9,187 nt of DNA from AP-15 sp045802495 (lineage in GTDB: Bacteria > Pseudomonadota > Alphaproteobacteria > ATCC43930 > CGMCC-115725), in assembly GCA_045802495.1 (NCBI GenBank), contig JBJMQW010000155.1:1-9187 (forward strand), read 5' to 3'. Of the stretch, positions 5,326-9,187 are shown one piece after another. A program made the position numbers and the translations under genes. Every line of letters begins with the position of its first letter. Within the stretch, counting starts at the first letter, position 1. The notes under the pieces were generated by a model that was not told the DNA's origin, did not search any database, and saw nothing but the letters and a program-made list of their open reading frames with translations.

Positions 5326-7575
5326 TCAAAGGAAGCTGTAGGGGTCGATGTCGACCTGCACGCGGGCGGAGCCCGCGGTGCGGACGCGGGCGAGCCAGTC
5401 GTGGAGCACCGCCTGCAGCTTCACCTCGCGGCCGGCCTTGACGAGAAACCGCTGGCGGTGTCGTCCGCGCAGCACGGCGAGAGGGGCGGGGGCGGGGCCG
5501 AGCACGGTGACGCCGGGCAATTGCGGTGCGGCGCGTGACAAGGCGCGGGCCGTAAAATCGCAGGTCTCGGCCTCGGCGGCGCTGACGATCAGCGCCGCGA
5601 GGCGGCCAAAAGGCGGCAACCCCGCATGGCGTCGTGCGGCCGCCTCGGCTTCGAGAAAACGATCGCGGTCGCCCGCGGCGAGCGCCTTCATGACCGGCTG
5701 GTCGGGCATCCAGGTCTGGATCAATACCCGGCCCTTGTGCTCGGCGCGGCCAGCCCGGCCGCCGACCTGGTGCAACAGCTGATAGGTGCGTTCCGCGGCG
5801 CGCAGGTCGCCGCCCGTAAGCCCCAGATCGGCATCGACGACGCCGACCAGGGTCAGCATCGGGAAGTGATGGCCCTTGGCGACGATCTGCGTCCCGATCA
5901 ACAAATCATAGCGCCGCTCGGTCATCGCCCGGGCGAGTTCGGCCGCCGCGCGCGGGCCGGGCAACAGATCGCTGACCATCAGCGCCGCTCGCGCCGCCGG
6001 AAAGCGCGCCGCGACTTCCTCGAGCAAGCGCTCGACCCCCGGTCCGCACGGCACGAGAGCCCCGGCGGCGAGACATTCCGGGCAGCATGCCGGCAGCGGC
6101 TCGGCATGGCCGCAATGATGACACAGCAGCCGCCTGGTAAAGCGGTGTTCGACAAGCCAGGCGGTGCAGCTGGGGCATTGAAAGCGATGCCCGCAGGCCC
6201 GGCACAAGGTGAGCGGGGCGTATCCGCGTCGGTTGAGAAAAAGGAGAGCCTGCTCGCCTGCCGCGAATGTTGCCGCCAGCTCGGCGACGAGGTCCGGGGC
6301 GAGAAACCGCCCGCGCTCGATCCGTTCGCGCCGCAAATCGACGAGCCGCACGGCAGGCAGCTCCGCGGCGGCGTGGCGGCGCGGCAAGGCCGCCCGCCGA
6401 TAACGGCCGCGCGCGACATTGACGAGCGTTTCGAGCGACGGGGTCGCCGAGACCAGGATGATCGGGATGCCGGCGAGCGAGGCGCGCAAAACCGCCATGT
6501 CGCGCGCCTGGTAACAAACCCCGTCCTCCTGCTTGTAGGAGGCGTCGTGCTCCTCGTCGACGATGATGAGGCCGAGCTCGCGGAACGGCAGGAACAGCGC
6601 CGAGCGGGCGCCGATGACGACTTGCGCGCGCCCCGCGGCCACCGCCCGCCAGCCATCGCGGCGTTCGGCTTGGCCGACATCCGAGTGCCATTGCGTGGGA
6701 AGCACCCCGAAGCGCTCGCGAAAACGCCCGAGCCACTGTGCGCCGAGCGCGATTTCCGGCAGCAGCACCAGGACTTGGCGCCCGGCGGCGAGCGCTGCGG
6801 CAATAGCGGCGAAATACGTTTCGGTCTTGCCGGACCCGGTGACGCCGTCGAGCAGGGTCACCGCGAACCGGCTGGCTTCGACACTTGCGACAAGCTGCTG
6901 CGCCGCAACCGACTGGTCGGGAGACAAGGTGGGGCGCGACAAGCGCCAATCCGCCGGCGCGATCTCGTGCGGTTCGGCCGGGGCGAATCGCTCCACCGCA
7001 AGGCCGGCAGCAAGAAGGTCGCGAACAACGCCAGCGCTGCACCCGGCGAGTCGGGCAAGCTCGGCGGCCATGATCGGCGGGCCCTCGCGCAAGCGCTCCA
7101 GCGCTCGCCGGCGCGCCGGCGATAGAGGCCGACCGGTTTGCCCTTCGGCGAGCGCTGCTATGCCGGCAGGGGAGGCCGCGCACAGCCGTTGCGGGCGGGG
7201 CGGCTGCAGCGCATCGGGGACGCTCATCGCCATTCGCAGCACGGCGCCGGGCGGCGTCATCGTGTAGGCCGCGACGCGCTCGATGAAGCGGCGCAGCTCG
7301 GGCCGGAGCGCGGGCGCCGGGAAAATCTCGAGGATCCGTCTCAGGCGTTCCGACGGAAGCTCGTCGCCCGCCTCCTCCCAGACCACACCGGCGAGATTCC
7401 GCCGGCCGAGCGGCACACGTACAAAGGTGCCGGGCTCGGGTGGGGTCGCGCCTTCCGGGACCAGATAATCCAGCGCTTGGGGCAGCGGCAGGGGGAGCAA
7501 CACGCGGATCCGATGCCCGGCGGTCCGGCCCTCCGGCGGTGCTGGCTCAGCGGAACTGGAATGATCGTCGGGCAT
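5326..7575 (-). CDS. priA: Primosomal protein N' (PriA), replication-restart 3'-5' DNA helicase
   Basis: A 749-residue, full-length PriA, the superfamily 2 helicase that recognises stalled or repaired forks and reloads the replicative helicase. The N-terminal DNA-binding part starts at HRIRVLLPLPL (21-31). The helicase core has Walker A GVTGSGKTE (244-252), DEEH (340-343), LVSATPS (374-380), GTQIVAKGHHFP (561-572) and QVGGRAGR (603-610). Two zinc ions should be held by cysteines C458, C461, C467, C470, C485, C488, C498 and C501, all present. The C-terminus ends with DIDPYSFL, the usual family ending. The start at ATG 7575 gives a short disordered leader of about 20 residues. A minus-strand AGGAG at 7588-7592 lies 12 bases upstream, slightly far. 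It is divergent from DUF484-xerC and separated from it by 159 bases. No frameshift or missing motif is seen. Confidence 0.97.
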   Translation of the reverse strand: MPDDHSSSAEPAPPEGRTAGHRIRVLLPLPLPQALDYLVPEGATPPEPGTFVRVPLGRRNLAGVVWEEAGDELPSERLRRILEIFPAPALRPELRRFIERVAAYTMTPPGAVLRMAMSVPDALQPPRPQRLCAASPAGIAALAEGQTGRPLSPARRRALERLREGPPIMAAELARLAGCSAGVVRDLLAAGLAVERFAPAEPHEIAPADWRLSRPTLSPDQSVAAQQLVASVEASRFAVTLLDGVTGSGKTETYFAAIAAALAAGRQVLVLLPEIALGAQWLGRFRERFGVLPTQWHSDVGQAERRDGWRAVAAGRAQVVIGARSALFLPFRELGLIIVDEEHDASYKQEDGVCYQARDMAVLRASLAGIPIILVSATPSLETLVNVARGRYRRAALPRRHAAAELPAVRLVDLRRERIERGRFLAPDLVAELAATFAAGEQALLFLNRRGYAPLTLCRACGHRFQCPSCTAWLVEHRFTRRLLCHHCGHAEPLPACCPECLAAGALVPCGPGVERLLEEVAARFPAARAALMVSDLLPGPRAAAELARAMTERRYDLLIGTQIVAKGHHFPMLTLVGVVDADLGLTGGDLRAAERTYQLLHQVGGRAGRAEHKGRVLIQTWMPDQPVMKALAAGDRDRFLEAEAAARRHAGLPPFGRLAALIVSAAEAETCDFTARALSRAAPQLPGVTVLGPAPAPLAVLRGRHRQRFLVKAGREVKLQAVLHDWLARVRTAGSARVQVDIDPYSFL

Positions 7576-7734
7576 CGGCTAGACTGGCTCCTGGAACAAC
7601 GCGCGGCAAGCATCCTCGGGTGCACGGCACGCGGTTCCGACATAGGGTTTAGGTGGTTTCCGAATGATTGCGCACCGCTCAGCCGACGCGTGTCCTTCCG
7701 GTCCGGCAGTCACCGCAGCCGGGCAAAGTTAGAC
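7576..7734. other. Divergent intergenic region between priA and the DUF484-xerC operon
   Basis: A spacer of 159 bases that should contain both promoters. It includes the priA ribosome-site candidate (AGGAG on the minus strand, 7588-7592). I see no -35/-10 pair good enough to report, no strong hairpin and no RNA gene. The frame of the DUF484 gene is open through this spacer back into antisense priA, with an in-frame ATG at 7561, but that extension has no family likeness. Confidence 0.5.
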
Positions 7735-8481
7735 GTGGCCGACCGTCCGCAAGATCAGCCGAAGCCGGTCCGCCCCAGCAGCCCAGCGGCGGCGCGGCCG
7801 GCGGAAATCGGTGCTCGCGAGGTGATGGCCTACCTGCGCCAGCATCCCGATTTTCTCGATCGCCATCCCGACGCGCTGCAGCTGCTGCGCGCCCCCGCCC
7901 GCCAAAACGGGGACGGGATCCTCGATTTTCAGCATTTCATGCTCGAGCGGCTGCGCCATGATCTGACGCGGCTCCAGGGCGAGCAGAAGAGCCTGATCGC
8001 GACAAGCCGCGGCAATCTTGCCAGCCAATGCCGGGTGCACAAGGCGGTGCTGGCGATGCTGCGCGCGCCCAGTTTCGAGCACCTCCTGCAAATCGTGACG
8101 ACAGACCTGGCGGTGCTGCTCGATGTCGACATCGTGACACTCGGCGTTGAAAGCGCTGCCTCCCGCACCCCCCGCCTGCCGCTCAACGGCATCCACCTTC
8201 TGCCGTCGGGCACGGTTGACAAGCTGTTTGGTCCCAGCCGCGACGCGCTCTTATGCACCGACATCCAGGGGGACCCGGCGCTGTTCGGCGGAGCGGCTGG
8301 ACTCGTTCGATCGCAGGCCTTGTTGCGGCTGTCCTTCAGCCGTTCGGCACCGGTCGGGCTTATGTGCATCGGCACCCGGATACCCGACACCTTCCATCCA
8401 GGTCTCGGGACGGAGTTGTTGACGTTCCTCTCCCGCACGCTCGAGATCACCATCGCGCAGTGGCTAGACCGCGGCCGGTGA
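7735..8481 (+). CDS. DUF484-family protein (GAF-like), partner gene of xerC
   Basis: A 248-residue cytoplasmic protein with a GTG start. The family core begins with EVMAYLRQHPDFLDRHPDAL (29-48). A helical, possibly coiled segment follows at about 65-95, then a GAF-like alpha/beta domain at about 112-246, ending with the typical block FHPGLGTELLTFLSRTLE (220-237). DUF484 includes E. coli YigA, which lies directly before xerC; the same order is seen here. The biochemical role is not known, and no ligand can be named. I chose GTG 7735 because the next in-frame ATG (7825) would cut into the conserved opening motif, while the upstream ATG (7561) overlaps priA. The ribosome site before 7735 is weak (GCAAAG), so the start is the least sure point. 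The stop overlaps the xerC start by GTGA. Confidence 0.88.
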   Translation: MADRPQDQPKPVRPSSPAAARPAEIGAREVMAYLRQHPDFLDRHPDALQLLRAPARQNGDGILDFQHFMLERLRHDLTRLQGEQKSLIATSRGNLASQCRVHKAVLAMLRAPSFEHLLQIVTTDLAVLLDVDIVTLGVESAASRTPRLPLNGIHLLPSGTVDKLFGPSRDALLCTDIQGDPALFGGAAGLVRSQALLRLSFSRSAPVGLMCIGTRIPDTFHPGLGTELLTFLSRTLEITIAQWLDRGR

Positions 8482-9187
8482 GGGAAGCGATCCCTCGCTT
8501 TCCGAGCGTCCCAGAGCCGCTGCCGCTGGCGCGTTTCTCGGCCAGCGACGATCTGCGGGCTGCGATTGGATTGTGGGCCGCCTGGCTCGCCGGCGAACGC
8601 CGGGCCACGGCCCATACGGTCGCGGCTTATGGCCGCGACCTGGCCTTTTTTCTCGATTTCCTGACCGAGCACCTGGGTGAGCTGCCGAGCCTTGCGGCAA
8701 TAAACGCGCTGCGCCCCGCCGACTTCCGCGCCTATCTTGCACGACGCGCCGGGGAAGGCATCGAGCGCAGCTCGCTGACCAGGGGATTGTCCGTTCTCCG
8801 GGGCTTCGTGCGGTTTCTGCAGCGCCGCGGGCTGGCGTCGACAACCGCGCTTGCGGCCCTGCGTTCGCCCAAGCTGCCGCACGGCATTCCGAAGCCGTTA
8901 ACCGTCGACGACGCCACGGGTGCCGTCAGCGCCGCCGGCGAGGTGGCCGGCAATCAATGGCAAGGCAGGCGCGACACGGCGATCCTCGCGCTGCTTTATG
9001 GCTGCGGCTTGCGGATTTCCGAAGCGCTGGGATTGACCCGCGGCGAGGCGCCATTGGGCGAGATGCTGGCGATCACCGGCAAGGGCGGCAAGCAGCGCCT
9101 CGTCCCGGTCCTGCCGGTCGTACGCGAAGCGGTGGCCGACTACCTTGCCGCCTGCCCGTACCCGCTGACGAGGGATGGCCCGCTCTT
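8478..9187 (+). CDS. xerC: Tyrosine recombinase XerC, 3' truncated by window edge
   Basis: The frame begins at GTG 8478, which overlaps the DUF484 stop (GTGA), and is open to the end of the window: 236 codons of about 300 expected. XerC with XerD resolves chromosome dimers at dif during division. The N-terminal core-binding domain spans about residues 24-117, with TAHTVAAYGRDLAFFLDFL (44-62) and SSLTRGLSVLRGFVRFLQRRG (98-118, split as SSLTRGLSVLRG and FVRFLQRRG). The catalytic domain starts near 140; ILALLYGCGLRISEALGL (169-186) carries the first catalytic arginine R179, and TGKGGKQRLVPV (200-211) carries the beta-hairpin lysine, K202. The later H-x-x-R, H/W and Tyr lie beyond the window. There is no usable ATG near the beginning, so an ATG-only caller would miss it. 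XerC rather than XerD or another integrase is favoured by the DUF484 neighbour. Confidence 0.93.
   Translation, partial: MREAIPRFPSVPEPLPLARFSASDDLRAAIGLWAAWLAGERRATAHTVAAYGRDLAFFLDFLTEHLGELPSLAAINALRPADFRAYLARRAGEGIERSSLTRGLSVLRGFVRFLQRRGLASTTALAALRSPKLPHGIPKPLTVDDATGAVSAAGEVAGNQWQGRRDTAILALLYGCGLRISEALGLTRGEAPLGEMLAITGKGGKQRLVPVLPVVREAVADYLAACPYPLTRDGPL

Noticed and set aside
5626..7125. A 499-codon open frame on the plus strand opposite priA
   Set aside because: It mirrors priA codon bias in GC-rich DNA, has a low-complexity Arg/Ala/Gly-rich product with no domain, and priA on the other strand has every expected motif.
8478..9187. Mobile-element integrase or integron recombinase
   Set aside because: The linked DUF484 gene and lack of attachment sites or cargo genes support chromosomal XerC instead.

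Overview
The window is about 9.2 kb of GC-rich chromosomal DNA that reads as an ordinary housekeeping region of an alphaproteobacterium. The evidence for this is the short (about 180-residue) Coq7-type hydroxylase, the yqaA-dsbB-coq7 order, the DUF484-xerC pair, the frequent GTG starts and end-to-end overlaps of genes, and strong third-position G/C. I cannot fix the order; a Rhodospirillales-like or Sphingomonadales-like lineage would fit. No rRNA, tRNA, CRISPR array, insertion sequence or prophage is visible.

Layout. (1) Bases 1-1455, plus strand: the 3' part of a half-size ABC exporter (membrane domain plus ATPase) cut by the window edge. (2) Bases 1507-1611: a 34-codon open frame that looks like the N-terminus of a Uma2-family nuclease, broken after its first motif, so a gene remnant. 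(3) Bases 1638-3287, plus strand: a tight operon of a YqaA/DedA-family membrane protein, DsbB and Coq7, with a 4-base gap and then an ATGA overlap. (4) Bases 3354-4757, minus strand: an exported PQQ-type glucose/sorbosone dehydrogenase beta-propeller, convergent with coq7. (5) Bases 4981-5223, plus strand: an 80-residue protein that is almost entirely a heptad-repeat coiled coil. (6) Bases 5326-7575, minus strand: full-length PriA, the replication-restart helicase. (7) Bases 7735-8481 and 8478-9187, plus strand: a DUF484 protein starting at GTG, and XerC, which also starts at GTG inside the DUF484 stop codon and runs off the window end.

How the genes fit together. DsbB passes electrons from periplasmic disulfide formation to ubiquinone, and Coq7 carries out the last hydroxylation in ubiquinone synthesis, so the dsbB-coq7 overlap joins a quinone user to a quinone maker. 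The PQQ dehydrogenase is also periplasmic and may feed electrons to the respiratory chain, though nothing here shows its acceptor. PriA and XerC are divergently arranged chromosome-maintenance genes (replication restart and dimer resolution).

I found no convincing new multi-gene system. The points most worth a second look are the Uma2 remnant, the 21-base-period expansion in the coiled-coil gene, the GTG-started xerC, and the quinone-linked operon.
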